DNA of 64,000 nt, from positions 1-64,000 of the forward strand of contig NZ_JXQQ01000014.1 of the NCBI RefSeq assembly GCF_000834655.1, given 5' to 3'. This document shows, piece after piece, positions 52,137 through 61,212 of this stretch; within the stretch, counting starts at the first letter, position 1, and each line of letters begins with the position of its first letter. A program made the position numbers and the translations under genes. Under the pieces are notes generated by a model. That model ran no database searches. It saw only the letters and a program-made list of their open reading frames with translations, and was not told where the DNA came from. The DNA comes from Variovorax paradoxus. GTDB taxonomy: Bacteria; Pseudomonadota; Gammaproteobacteria; Burkholderiales; Burkholderiaceae_C.

Positions 52137-53381
52137 TCAAGCGCGCTTGAACACCAGCGTGCCGTTGGTGCCGCCGAAGCCGAAGTTGTTCTTGACCGCG
52201 ACGTCGATCTTCAGATCGCGCGCCTCGTTGGCGCAGTAGTCGAGATCGCACTCCGGATCCTGGTTGAAGATGTTGATGGTCGGCGGGCTCTTCTGCTCGT
52301 GCAGTGCAAGCACCGTGAACACCGATTCGATGCCGCCCGCGCCGCCCAGCAAGTGGCCGGTCATGGACTTGGTCGAATTCACGACCAGCTTCTTCGCGTG
52401 ATCGCCGAAAGCGAGCTTGACCGCATTGGTCTCGTTCAGGTCGCCGATCTGCGTCGAGGTGCCATGCGCGTTCAGGTACTGGACCTGGTCAGCGTTGACG
52501 CCTGCATTTGCCAGCGCCAGCGACATCGAGCGGCGGGGGCCGTCCACGTCGGGCGCGGTCATGTGGTACGCGTCGCCGGTCAGGCCGAAGCCCGCGACTT
52601 CCGCGTAGATCTTGGCGCCGCGCGCCTTGGCGTGTTCGTACTCCTCGAGCACCAGCACGCCGGCGCCCTCGCCCAGCACGAAGCCATCGCGGTCCTTGTC
52701 CCACGGGCGCGAGGCCGTGGCGGGATCATCGTTGCGCGTGCTCAGCGCACGAGGCGCGGTGAAGCCGCCGATGCCGAGCGGAGAAATGGTCGACTCGGCG
52801 CCGCCCGCGATCATGACGTCGGCATCGCCGTACTCGATCATTCGTGCGGACGTGCCAATGGCATGCAGACCCGTGGTGCAGGCGGTCACCACGGCGATGT
52901 TCGGGCCCTTGAAACCGTACTTGATCGACACGTGGCCGGAGATCATGTTGATGATCGATGCAGGAACGAAGAACGGCGAAATGCGGCGTGGGCCGCGGCT
53001 CGCGTATTCGCCGTGCGTTTCTTCGATCATCGGCAGGCCGCCGATGCCCGAGCCGATGTTGCAGCCGATGCGAACGGCCTCTTCATAGGACAGCGCTTCG
53101 CCGGTCGGCAGTCCGCTGTCCTGCACCGCCTGGATGGCGGCGGCGAGCCCCAGATGAATGAAGCGGTCCATGTGACGCGCCTCTTTCTCCGAGATGTATT
53201 GGGTGATGTCGAAACCCTTCACCTCACCGGCGAACTTGCAAGCGAAGGCGCTTGCATCGAACGCGGTGATGTTCGCAATGCCCGACTTCCCGGCCAACAA
53301 GTTGGCCCAGGATTCGGTTGCGGTGTTTCCGACAGGAGCGATGCAACCGAGTCCGGTCACGACGACGCGGCGTTTGGTCAT
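52137..53381 (-). CDS. fabF: 3-oxoacyl-[ACP] synthase II
   Basis: 414 aa elongating condensing enzyme. The Cys-His-His triad is C168 in VTACTTGLHAIG, the His in NAHGTSTQIGD and the His in KSMTGHLLGGAGG. KAS II can elongate palmitoleate and so affects membrane fluidity. It follows acpP by 96 bases, the standard order. Confidence 0.97.
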   Translation of the reverse strand: MTKRRVVVTGLGCIAPVGNTATESWANLLAGKSGIANITAFDASAFACKFAGEVKGFDITQYISEKEARHMDRFIHLGLAAAIQAVQDSGLPTGEALSYEEAVRIGCNIGSGIGGLPMIEETHGEYASRGPRRISPFFVPASIINMISGHVSIKYGFKGPNIAVVTACTTGLHAIGTSARMIEYGDADVMIAGGAESTISPLGIGGFTAPRALSTRNDDPATASRPWDKDRDGFVLGEGAGVLVLEEYEHAKARGAKIYAEVAGFGLTGDAYHMTAPDVDGPRRSMSLALANAGVNADQVQYLNAHGTSTQIGDLNETNAVKLAFGDHAKKLVVNSTKSMTGHLLGGAGGIESVFTVLALHEQKSPPTINIFNQDPECDLDYCANEARDLKIDVAVKNNFGFGGTNGTLVFKRA

Positions 53382-53477
53382 GCCGGCAAACCTTTCTGGA
53401 AGCGCTGAACAGTTGCTGGTCGGCGCGTGCGGTTCAGGAAAAAGCCGCCGGCCGCAGTCGCAATGTCAGCTGGCCAA

Positions 53478-53816
<339 letters not shown>

Positions 53817-54560
53817 CTACATGTGCATGCCGCCATTCACATGCAACTCCTGCCCGGTCACATAGGACGCCTGGGGCGATGCCAGGTACGCCACCGCATG
53901 CGCGATGTCGGCCGGCTTGCCCAGGTGGCCCAGCGGGATCTGTTGCAGGAGTGCTTGTTGCTGCGCCTCGGGCAGGCTCGCTGTCATGTCGGTTTCGATG
54001 AAGCCCGGCGCGACGCAGTTGACGGTGATGTTGCGGCTGCCCAGTTCGCGGGCGAGCGCGCGGGTCATGCCCGCAACGCCGGCCTTGGCGGCCGCGTAGT
54101 TGGCCTGCCCGGCATTGCCGGAGGCGCCCACCACGCTCGTGATGCTGATGATGCGGCCGTAGCGCTGTTTCATCATCGGGCGGATCACCGCGCGCGAGAG
54201 ACGAAACACGGCCTTGAGATTGGTGTCGAGCACCGCATCCCAGTCGTCGTCCTTCATGCGCATGGCAAGCGTGTCGCGCGTGATGCCGGCATTGTTGACC
54301 AGCACGTGGATCGCGCCGTAGGCCTGGACGATCTCGTCGATCAGTGCCTCGACGGCACCAGCGTCGTTCACATTGAGTGCACGGCCACGGCCGTCGAACG
54401 CGCTCAGGGCCGAAGTGATCTTCGCGGCGCTGTCTTCGGTGGTGCCGGTGCCGACAACCTTCAAGCCGCGCTGCGCCAGCTCGAGGGCAATCGCCGCGCC
54501 GATGCCGCGCGACGCGCCGGTGACCAGGGCGACTTGCCCTTCGAATTTGGGAATGCTCAT
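53817..54560 (-). CDS. fabG: 3-oxoacyl-[ACP] reductase
   Basis: 247 aa short-chain dehydrogenase using NADPH. The cofactor motif is VTGASRGIGAAI (13-24), NNAG is at 89-92, and the catalytic triad is S142, Y155 and K159. It performs the first reduction of each elongation cycle. It lies 27 bases after fabD. Confidence 0.97.
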   Translation of the reverse strand: MSIPKFEGQVALVTGASRGIGAAIALELAQRGLKVVGTGTTEDSAAKITSALSAFDGRGRALNVNDAGAVEALIDEIVQAYGAIHVLVNNAGITRDTLAMRMKDDDWDAVLDTNLKAVFRLSRAVIRPMMKQRYGRIISITSVVGASGNAGQANYAAAKAGVAGMTRALARELGSRNITVNCVAPGFIETDMTASLPEAQQQALLQQIPLGHLGKPADIAHAVAYLASPQASYVTGQELHVNGGMHM

Positions 54561-54587
54561 ATAAAAAGTATCGGGGCCTTGCGCCGT

Positions 54588-55541
54588 TCAGCCGGCGAGC
54601 GATTGTCGGGTGTCCGCAAGCGTTGCGGGGTCGTACACCGACGCAGCTTCGAGATCGGGGGCGATGCGCTTGACCATGCCGGCCAGCACCTTGCCAGGCC
54701 CGCACTCGATGATGGCGGCTACACCGCGCAGTTTCAAGGCCTGCACGCTTTCGACCCAGCGAACCGGGCCGGCCGCCTGACGCACCAGGGCGTCGCGAAT
54801 GCGGTCCGGGTCGGTCTCGACGGCCACGTCGATGTTGTTCAGCACCGGAATCTGCGGCGCGGCAAGCGTGAGGGAAGCCAGCTTTTCGCGCAGCGCCTCG
54901 GCGGCGGGCTTCATCAGGCTTGAATGGAAAGGCGCCGACACCGGCAGCAGCAGCGCGCGCTTGGCGCCATTGGCCTTGAGCAGTTCGCAGGCTTTATCGA
55001 CCGCAGCCTTGCTGCCGGCGATCACCGTCTGCGCGGGATCGTTGAAATTCACGGCTTCGACGATTTCAGCGCTGCCTGCGCCGAAAGAGGCCGATGCTTC
55101 CGCGCAGCCTGCCACGACCTTGCCGGACTCCATGCCCAACACGGCAGCCATTGCGCCGACGCCGACCGGCACGGCCTGCTGCATGGCCTGCGCACGAAAA
55201 CGCACCAGCGGCGCGGCTTGCGCCAGCGTCAACACGCCGGAAGCCACCAGCGCCGAGTACTCGCCCAGCGAATGACCTGCCACCACGGAAGGCGTTGCGC
55301 CGCCTTCGGACAGCCAGGCGCGCCATGCCGCCACGCCGGCGACCAGCATCACGGGCTGCGTGTTGGTGGTGAGCGCCAGATCTTCCTTGGGACCGTTCTT
55401 GATCAGGGCGCCGACGTCTTCGCCCAGCGCATCGGAAGCCTCGCGCAGCGTCTCGGCCACCGCTGGATGGTCGCCCCAGCCGTCGAGCATGCCGACAGCC
55501 TGCGAGCCCTGGCCCGGAAAAACAAAAGCAAAGGATTTCAT
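54588..55541 (-). CDS. fabD: Malonyl-CoA:ACP transacylase
   Basis: 317 aa. The catalytic Ser is S91 in VAGHSLGEYSAL; the start MKSFAFVFPGQGSQ is standard and includes the oxyanion glutamine region. The His partner lies in PVSAPFHSSLM. It moves malonyl groups from CoA, made by the AccD-containing carboxylase, to AcpP. An in-frame ATG 15 bases upstream (55556) is a less likely start. Confidence 0.97.
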   Translation of the reverse strand: MKSFAFVFPGQGSQAVGMLDGWGDHPAVAETLREASDALGEDVGALIKNGPKEDLALTTNTQPVMLVAGVAAWRAWLSEGGATPSVVAGHSLGEYSALVASGVLTLAQAAPLVRFRAQAMQQAVPVGVGAMAAVLGMESGKVVAGCAEASASFGAGSAEIVEAVNFNDPAQTVIAGSKAAVDKACELLKANGAKRALLLPVSAPFHSSLMKPAAEALREKLASLTLAAPQIPVLNNIDVAVETDPDRIRDALVRQAAGPVRWVESVQALKLRGVAAIIECGPGKVLAGMVKRIAPDLEAASVYDPATLADTRQSLAG

Positions 55542-55591
55542 TGTTCTATGCGTCATATCGCATCGCAGCCTCCGCAGGAGACCGCAATACG

Positions 55592-56569
55592 CTACAGATT
55601 CAATAGCACGGCGCCCCAGGTGAAACCACCGCCCACGCCTTCGAGCATGAGGGTTTCGCCCTTTTTCACCTTACCGGAGCGCACCGCTTCGTCGAGGGCC
55701 AGCGGGATCGAGGCGGCCGAGGTGTTGCCGTGCTCGTTGACCGTGACGATCAGCTTTTCGCGCGGCAGTTTCAGCTTCTTGGCCGTGCCTTCCATGATGC
55801 GGATGTTGGCCTGGTGCGGAATCAGCCAGTCGATGTCGGCATCGGTCTTGCCGGCCTTGGCCAGCGCGGTGCGCGCCGCTTCTTCGAGCACGCGGACCGC
55901 AAGCTTGAACACCGCCTGGCCGTCCATGTGCAGCAGCGGCGTGCCCAGCACGTTGCCGCCGGACACATGACCCGGCACGCACAGGATGCCGACATGCTTG
56001 CCGTCCGCATGCAAGTCGCTCGACAGGATGCCGGGCTCGTCGCTGGCCTCGAGGACCACGGCACCGGCGCCGTCGCCGAACAGCACGCAGGTGGTGCGAT
56101 CGTTGAAATCGAGGATGCGCGAAAAGACTTCGGCGCCGATCACCAACGCGCAGCGCGCGGTACCGGTGCGGATCATGGCGTCGGCCACTGTCAGCGCGTA
56201 AACGAAGCCGCTGCACACCGCCTGGACATCGAACGCCGGGCACCCGGCGATGCCGAGCTTGTTCTGGAGAATGGCGGCCGACGATGGGAACACCATATCG
56301 GGCGTCGAGGTCGCGACGATGATCAGGTCGACATCGCTGGCCTTGCGGCCCGCCGCTTCGAGTGCGTGCTTCGCGGCCTCGAGCCCGAGATCGCTGCTGC
56401 TGATATCGGGGGCAGCAAAGTGACGCGCATGGATGCCGGTGCGCTCGACGATCCACTGATCGGAGGTCTCGATGCCGCGCGACGCCAATTCCTTGGCGAG
56501 ATCGTCATTGGTCACTCGGCGTGGGGGCAGATAGCTGCCGGTGCCGGTGATGCGTGAAAAAGGGGTCAT
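55592..56569 (-). CDS. fabH: 3-oxoacyl-[ACP] synthase III
   Basis: 325 aa initiating condensing enzyme, using acetyl-CoA and malonyl-ACP. The catalytic set is C119 in [11 protein letters not shown], the His in [11 protein letters not shown] and the Asn in [15 protein letters not shown] 56569 overlaps the plsX stop by one base (TGATG), giving coupling; a TTG directly before it is possible but less likely. Confidence 0.97.
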   Translation of the reverse strand: MTPFSRITGTGSYLPPRRVTNDDLAKELASRGIETSDQWIVERTGIHARHFAAPDISSSDLGLEAAKHALEAAGRKASDVDLIIVATSTPDMVFPSSAAILQNKLGIAGCPAFDVQAVCSGFVYALTVADAMIRTGTARCALVIGAEVFSRILDFNDRTTCVLFGDGAGAVVLEASDEPGILSSDLHADGKHVGILCVPGHVSGGNVLGTPLLHMDGQAVFKLAVRVLEEAARTALAKAGKTDADIDWLIPHQANIRIMEGTAKKLKLPREKLIVTVNEHGNTSAASIPLALDEAVRSGKVKKGETLMLEGVGGGFTWGAVLLNL

Positions 56570-57666
56570 CAAACGTGAAGGGCCGTCGCGTCGACCGGCA
56601 CCGCCGGTTCCTGCCGCGCGAGCAAAGGCGCGGCGTGAGCGATGCGGGCCCGCACGCGATCGAGCAGGTTGTTGCGAGCGGCATCATAAGCGCGATCAAG
56701 CGCATGTCCGAAAGCCACTTCGTCGGCCGAGCCATGGCTCTTGAATACCAGCCCGCGGAGACCCAACAAGGCAGCGCCGTTGTACCGACGGTGATCCAAG
56801 CGACTTTTAAATGCCTTTAGCACCGGATACGCAACAATTGCCGCCATTTTCGTGAAAATGCTTCGCGAAAATTCAACGCGAATGAACTCGCCGATCATCG
56901 AGGCGACCCCTTCGCTGGCCTTCAGAGCGACATTTCCGACAAAACCGTCGCAGACGACGATGTCAGTCGTGCCCTTGAAAATATCGTTGCCCTCAACATT
57001 CCCATAGAAGTTCAAATCTTTGGAATTGGCAGCCGTTCGAAGCAGTTGGCTTGCTTTTTTGATCGTTTCGCTGCCCTTGATGGCTTCCTCGCCAATATTG
57101 AGCAAGCCGACAGACGGCGCCTCGTTGCCGGTCAGCGCCGAAACCAGGGCCGAGCCGAGTACGGCAAACTGGAGCAAGTCTTCGGCATCGCAATCGACGT
57201 TCGCACCCAGATCGAGCACCGTGGTCGCGCCACCTTTCGCATTCGGGAGTTGCGGCGCGATCGCGGGGCGATCGATGCCGTCAAGCGTCTTGAGCAGGTA
57301 GCGCGCGATCGCCATCAAGGCGCCGGTGTTGCCGGCGGAGATGGCAGCCTGGGCGGCGCCATCCTTGACCTGCTGGATCGCAACGCGCATCGAAGAGTCC
57401 TTCTTCTTGCGCAATGCAATTTCAATGGGATCGTCCATGCCCACCACTTCGCTGGCAGCGACGATGCGGGCACGCGGATGTGCGGCGAACCCCGCCAGCG
57501 CGGCCGGCGCACCGACCAACAGCAACGAGGCCTCGCTGTGCCGCTCGAGAAACGCGCGGCAGGCCGCGAGCGTGACGCGCGGCCCATGGTCGCCTCCCAT
57601 GCAATCCACGGCGAGCGTGATTGCAGAAGGCGCAGCAGTGAATTCGGGAGAAGAAGACGTAGCCAT
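56569..57666 (-). CDS. plsX: Phosphate acyltransferase PlsX
   Basis: 365 aa. It makes acyl phosphate from acyl-ACP for glycerol-3-phosphate acylation by Pls[11 protein letters not shown] at the start, [12 protein letters not shown] and [13 protein letters not shown] are the family stretches. The start is ATG 57666. A hairpin with a T-rich tail lies immediately upstream, between rpmF and this gene, and its tail reaches the start region; plsX expression may be set by read-through there. The ribosome site is weak. Confidence 0.96.
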   Translation of the reverse strand: MATSSSPEFTAAPSAITLAVDCMGGDHGPRVTLAACRAFLERHSEASLLLVGAPAALAGFAAHPRARIVAASEVVGMDDPIEIALRKKKDSSMRVAIQQVKDGAAQAAISAGNTGALMAIARYLLKTLDGIDRPAIAPQLPNAKGGATTVLDLGANVDCDAEDLLQFAVLGSALVSALTGNEAPSVGLLNIGEEAIKGSETIKKASQLLRTAANSKDLNFYGNVEGNDIFKGTTDIVVCDGFVGNVALKASEGVASMIGEFIRVEFSRSIFTKMAAIVAYPVLKAFKSRLDHRRYNGAALLGLRGLVFKSHGSADEVAFGHALDRAYDAARNNLLDRVRARIAHAAPLLARQEPAVPVDATALHV

Positions 57667-57669
57667 CAA

Positions 57670-57710
57670 AACAAAGGCCCGACGCTACGGGAAAAGTAGC
57701 TTCGGGCCTT
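57670..57710 (-). terminator. Hairpin terminator or attenuator between rpmF and plsX
   Basis: On the minus strand AAGGCCCGA-x-GCTAC pairs with GTAGC-x-TCGGGCCTT (one 1x1 mismatch, 7-base loop), followed by TGTTTTG, which runs into the plsX ATG. It should partly stop transcription after rpmF and could mask the plsX start. Confidence 0.75.
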
Positions 57711-57727
57711 GGCCTTGGGATGCGAGA

Positions 57728-57910
57728 TCAGGCTTCAGACTTGTTCTTGAGCACCTGACGGCCACGGTAGAAACCGTTCGGGCTGATGTGGTGGCGCAGG
57801 TGCGTTTCGCCAGTGGTCGGCTCCACGGCGATGCCGGGCACAACCAGTGCGTTGTGTGAACGGTGCATGCCGCGCTTGGAAGGCGACTTCTTGTTTTGCT
57901 GGACGGCCAT
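57728..57910 (-). CDS. rpmF: 50S ribosomal protein L32
   Basis: 60 aa. [20 protein letters not shown] and the following [16 protein letters not shown] are the L32 signature; the C-terminus is shortened and lacks the zinc-binding cysteines of some L32 proteins. The yceD-rpmF-plsX-fab order is general in proteobacteria. It is preceded by a structured leader of about 120 bases and followed by an attenuator-like hairpin. Confidence 0.97.
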   Translation of the reverse strand: MAVQQNKKSPSKRGMHRSHNALVVPGIAVEPTTGETHLRHHISPNGFYRGRQVLKNKSEA

Positions 57911-57960
57911 GATGGCTCCTGGACTGTTAGGTGAGTGACTGGATACGGGCTCAAGCGGTG

Positions 57961-58010
57961 GCGATACAAAAAAGTGCGCGGCATGTATGGAATGCCCTCG
58001 TCTGTATCGC
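57961..58010 (-). promoter_or_regulatory. Nested hairpins in the rpmF leader
   Basis: GCGATACA (57961-57968) and TGTATCGC (58003-58010) form a perfect 8-bp outer stem; inside it GGCAT and ATGCC form a second stem. On the minus strand TTTTTT follows the inner hairpin. The element lies 50-100 bases upstream of rpmF and could be a control site for L32 or the fab run. Confidence 0.55.
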
Positions 58011-58039
58011 TGCTCACGGCGGCGCGCGCGAAGCCCATG

Positions 58040-58045
58040 ATTATA
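58040..58045 (-). promoter_or_regulatory. Perfect TATAAT upstream of rpmF
   Basis: TATAAT on the minus strand, 130 bases before the rpmF start. A matching -35 is not evident (TAGCCC at 17-base spacing), so activity is uncertain. Confidence 0.4.
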
Positions 58046-58054
58046 GCCTAGGCG

Positions 58055-58083
58055 CCGGGAAAGGGCTACTTGCCCTTTCCCGG
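58055..58083. repeat. Perfect 12-bp inverted repeat spanning the yceD stop codon
   Basis: CCGGGAAAGGGC and GCCCTTTCCCGG pair completely with a 5-base loop; the TAG of yceD lies in the loop and stem edge. There is no T-run on the minus strand, so it is not a standard intrinsic terminator; it could stabilise the 3' end or act as a processing site between yceD and rpmF. Confidence 0.8.
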
Positions 58084-58623
58084 CTTGCGCGAACGCAACG
58101 CTCCGAGCACCGCGAACGGGTTCGGCTTGGCTTCTTCTGCCGCGTTGAAATCGTCGTCGCTGGACGACAGCCGGACCGGCTCGGGGCATACATCGTGGAC
58201 GGGCATGACGGGAATTTCCATCAGCAGTTCGTCCTCGATCAGGGTGTGCAGGTCGAAATCTCTGCTGACGACCAGCAGGTCCTCGTCGGATTCCTCATCT
58301 TCCGACTCCGCCGTGGCCTCGTCGGCGACGAAACGGAACCACCGGTCCACCACGAGTTCCGTCTCGACCGGCGCCAGGCAGCGCTGGCAAGTCAGCGGAA
58401 CGACCGCCTCGGCGTCCAGGTGCAGCCAGGGGGCGGCCTTGCCGTCGGCGCCCGGGCGCTCCTCGCCGGTGGCTTCCCAATGGACGACGGCGTCGGCGGC
58501 CGGATCCGCCAGTTCGGCGACAAGGCGCACATAGTTCGGAACCGGGTCGGCGGCATTCAGGGTCGCGGCTGCGGCTGCAAAACCGGCCACGTCGAGCCGT
58601 TCGGGGGCAAATTCTCTCTTCAT
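58066..58623 (-). CDS. yceD: YceD family protein (DUF177)
   Basis: 185 aa. The conserved CxxC-type region is [15 protein letters not shown] and a later Cys lies in [11 protein letters not shown]; a strongly acidic stretch (about 125-137) separates them from [20 protein letters not shown]. YceD proteins are linked to 23S rRNA accumulation and always accompany rpmF. ATG 58623 gives [12 protein letters not shown]; the open frame upstream is a shadow of maf. The stop lies inside a strong hairpin. Confidence 0.93.
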   Translation of the reverse strand: MKREFAPERLDVAGFAAAAATLNAADPVPNYVRLVAELADPAADAVVHWEATGEERPGADGKAAPWLHLDAEAVVPLTCQRCLAPVETELVVDRWFRFVADEATAESEDEESDEDLLVVSRDFDLHTLIEDELLMEIPVMPVHDVCPEPVRLSSSDDDFNAAEEAKPNPFAVLGALRSRKPGKGK

Positions 58624-58706
58624 CCGCGCCAGTCTAGCGCGCTGGCCGCCTCCCCGGCATGGTGCGGGCCGGAAGGTTCCTGCGCGGCTCACGCACAATC
58701 GTCCCC

Positions 58707-59288
58707 ATGCAACGCTCCGTGATCCTCGCCTCGACCTCGCGCTATCGCCGCGAACTGATGACCCGCCTGCGCCTGCCCTTCGATGTGCATGCCCCGGAAG
58801 TCGACGAAACCGCGCTGGCTGGTGAAACACCCCGCGCCCTCGCCGAACGCCTCGCATTGGAAAAAGCCAACGCCGTCGCCACGCGCTTCCCGGAAGCGGT
58901 GGTCATCGGCTCCGACCAGGTGGCGGACCTCGCAGGCGAGGCGCTCGGCAAGCCCGGCGACCACGCCCGGGCCACCGCCCAATTGCGCCGGATGCGCGGC
59001 CAGACGCTGATATTCCAGACGGCAGTCGCCGTGGTCTGCCATGCCACCGGATTCGTCCAGCGCGACCTGGCGCCCGTGCGCGTCGTGTTCCGCGAGCTCA
59101 GCGACGCCGCCATCGAACGCTACCTTCAAGCCGAGCAACCTTACGACTGTGCCGGCAGCGCCAAAAGCGAAGGCCTCGGCATCGCCCTCCTGAACGCCAT
59201 CGACAGCGACGACCCGACCGCCCTGGTCGGCCTGCCGCTGATCCGCACCTGCCAGATGCTGCGCGCCGCGGGGGTCGAACTCCTGTGA
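58707..59288 (+). CDS. Maf family nucleotide pyrophosphatase (YceF type)
   Basis: 193 aa. ILASTSRYRRELM at the start, ETPRALAERLALEKA and VIGSDQVADLAGEALGKP are the Maf signatures; the last contains the catalytic Asp. YceF-type members hydrolyse m7GTP and related modified nucleotides, keeping them out of RNA and DNA. It is divergent from yceD (83 bases between starts), and its stop overlaps the GTG start of the methylase gene by four bases. Confidence 0.93.
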   Translation: MQRSVILASTSRYRRELMTRLRLPFDVHAPEVDETALAGETPRALAERLALEKANAVATRFPEAVVIGSDQVADLAGEALGKPGDHARATAQLRRMRGQTLIFQTAVAVVCHATGFVQRDLAPVRVVFRELSDAAIERYLQAEQPYDCAGSAKSEGLGIALLNAIDSDDPTALVGLPLIRTCQMLRAAGVELL

Positions 59289-60046
59289 CCCACGGCAAGC
59301 TCTATCTCGTTCCCGCGCCGCTCGATTTCGGCTGCGACGTCCAGGCCCCGCTGCAAGACGCGTTGCCGCTCGGCACCCTGCAGGTGGCCGCCGGCATCAC
59401 CCATTGGATCTGCGAGAACGCGAAATCCGCCCGCGCGTATCTCAAGCGCATCGACGCCGTCGCGCCGCTGGCCGCTCCGCTGCAGGAGCAGACCATTCAG
59501 GAACTCCCTCGCGAAGTGCACAAGAAAGGAGATCACGCCGGCCAGTTCGACGCCCGGCCGCTCCTGGCGGCCGCACTCGCAGGCCACGACATCGGCCTCC
59601 TGAGCGAAGCCGGCATGCCGGCGGTGGCTGACCCAGGCTCTTCGGTGGCGCGCGCCGCGCACGACCTGGGAATCACCGTGGTGCCGCTGACCGGTCCCGT
59701 ATCTCTGTTGCTGGCGCTGGCTGCGAGCGGCCTGAACGGTCAGAACTTCGCCTTCGTCGGCTACCTGCCGCAGGACGCGGGCGAGCGCCAAGCCCGCATC
59801 CGCGAGCTCGAAGCGATCGCCCTGAAGACCGGCCAGACGCAGCTCTTCATCGAAACGCCCTACCGCAACGCCGCCCTCTTGCAGGCTTTGGTTCAAACGA
59901 TGCACCAGAACACCCGCCTTGCCGTCGCACGCGGCCTGACCCTCGCGACCTCCCATGTGCGCAGCGAGACCGTGAAATCCTGGCGCGCCAAGCCGCAGAC
60001 CGCAACCGACGAGCGCCTGCCCGCCGTGTTCGCGATCGGGCGCTGA
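59285..60046 (+). CDS. SAM-dependent methyltransferase, RsmI-like (tetrapyrrole methylase fold)
   Basis: 253 aa. The layout follows RsmI/YraL: LYLVPAPLDFG at the start, LLSEAGMPAVADPGSS in the middle, VPLTGPVSLLLALAASGLNG, and FIETPYRNAALLQAL. It is shorter at the C-terminus than the 286-aa RsmI that methylates C1402 of 16S rRNA, and the N-terminus is unusual, so it may be a paralogue with another target. The start is GTG 59285, coupled to maf by GTGA. Confidence 0.88.
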   Translation: MTHGKLYLVPAPLDFGCDVQAPLQDALPLGTLQVAAGITHWICENAKSARAYLKRIDAVAPLAAPLQEQTIQELPREVHKKGDHAGQFDARPLLAAALAGHDIGLLSEAGMPAVADPGSSVARAAHDLGITVVPLTGPVSLLLALAASGLNGQNFAFVGYLPQDAGERQARIRELEAIALKTGQTQLFIETPYRNAALLQALVQTMHQNTRLAVARGLTLATSHVRSETVKSWRAKPQTATDERLPAVFAIGR

Positions 60047-60048
60047 CG

Positions 60049-61200
60049 ATGGCGGTGACCGCCGGCACGCGCTGGGCCTCGCGCGCGCAGTTCTTTTCTT
60101 CCGGCTTCATCTTCGCGACCTGGGGCGTGCATGTGCCCACGGTCAAGGCGCACTACGGCCTCGACGAAGCGCAGCTGGGACTGGCCCTGCTCGCCGCGGG
60201 TGCCGGCGCGATGTTCGGCCTGACCAGCGCGGGCCGCTGGATCGGCCGCCACGGCCCCCGCCGGATCGCTGCCATTTCCGGCTGCGTCTACGCGCTGCTG
60301 CTGGCGGGGCTGATCGCGATGCCGGGCTACTTCGCACTGATGGGCCTGCTGGCCGCATTCGGCCTCGTCACCAGCGTGTTCGACGTGGCGATCAACACCG
60401 AAGCGGCCCAGCTCGAAATGCAAAGCGGCACGCCGCTGATGAGCGGCATGCACGGCATGTTCAGCCTGGGCGGCATGGCCGGCGCTGCGAGCGGCAGCGC
60501 GGTGCTTGCGGCGGGCATGGGCGCACAGTTGCACCTGCTGCTTGTTGCCGCAGTGATGGTGCTGCTCGTCGCCGCGTCCTCGACGCGCATGCTGCCCAAG
60601 GCGGTCGCCACGGGCAACGCAGCCAGCGCCGACCACAGCTTTCGCCTGCCGCGCGGCCCGCTCGCGGTGCTTGGCGTATTGGCTGCGCTGGGCCTGATCG
60701 CCGAGGGCGCGATCTACGACTGGAGCGTTCTCTATATGCAGCAAGAGCTGGGCAGTCCACAGAAGCAGGCGGCTCTGGCCTATGCGGCTTTCTCCGCGGC
60801 CATGGCGGCCGCGCGCTTCGGCGGCGATGCGATGCGCGCCCGCTTCACGCCGGTGGCGCTGCTGCGTGGGAGCGGTGTACTCGCAGCTGCCTCGATGACG
60901 GTGGTGCTGCTGACCGATCTCCCCTGGCTCGCGCTGGTCGGATTCGCAGGCGTCGGGATCGGTTTTGCGAACGTGGTGCCGATCCTGTTCGGCGCATCGG
61001 CCCGCATACCGGGCGTCGAGCCCGCCAGCGGCATCGCATCGGTATCGGCCGTGGCCTATCTGGGATTCATGGCCGGACCCGCGGTGATCGGCCTGCTGGC
61101 GCGGGCCAGTTCGCTGACTGCCGCGCTCTATGTGGTGGTGATCTTCGCCGCGGCGCTGGCCGCCTCGGCCCGCCTCACGCGCAGCGAAGAAGCAGCCTGA
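60049..61200 (+). CDS. MFS transporter, YbjJ-like
   Basis: 383 aa with about 12 membrane helices and no long central loop. SSGFIFATWGVHVPTVKAHYGLDEAQLG and GRWIGRHGPRRIAA match the N-terminal half of the YbjJ/FucP-like branch; GFANVVPILFGASARIPG is typical of the second half. The substrate is unknown. It starts two bases after the methylase gene, so it is probably cotranscribed with maf and that gene. Confidence 0.85.
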   Translation: MAVTAGTRWASRAQFFSSGFIFATWGVHVPTVKAHYGLDEAQLGLALLAAGAGAMFGLTSAGRWIGRHGPRRIAAISGCVYALLLAGLIAMPGYFALMGLLAAFGLVTSVFDVAINTEAAQLEMQSGTPLMSGMHGMFSLGGMAGAASGSAVLAAGMGAQLHLLLVAAVMVLLVAASSTRMLPKAVATGNAASADHSFRLPRGPLAVLGVLAALGLIAEGAIYDWSVLYMQQELGSPQKQAALAYAAFSAAMAAARFGGDAMRARFTPVALLRGSGVLAAASMTVVLLTDLPWLALVGFAGVGIGFANVVPILFGASARIPGVEPASGIASVSAVAYLGFMAGPAVIGLLARASSLTAALYVVVIFAAALAASARLTRSEEAA

Positions 61201-61212
61201 GGCCGATCTTCC

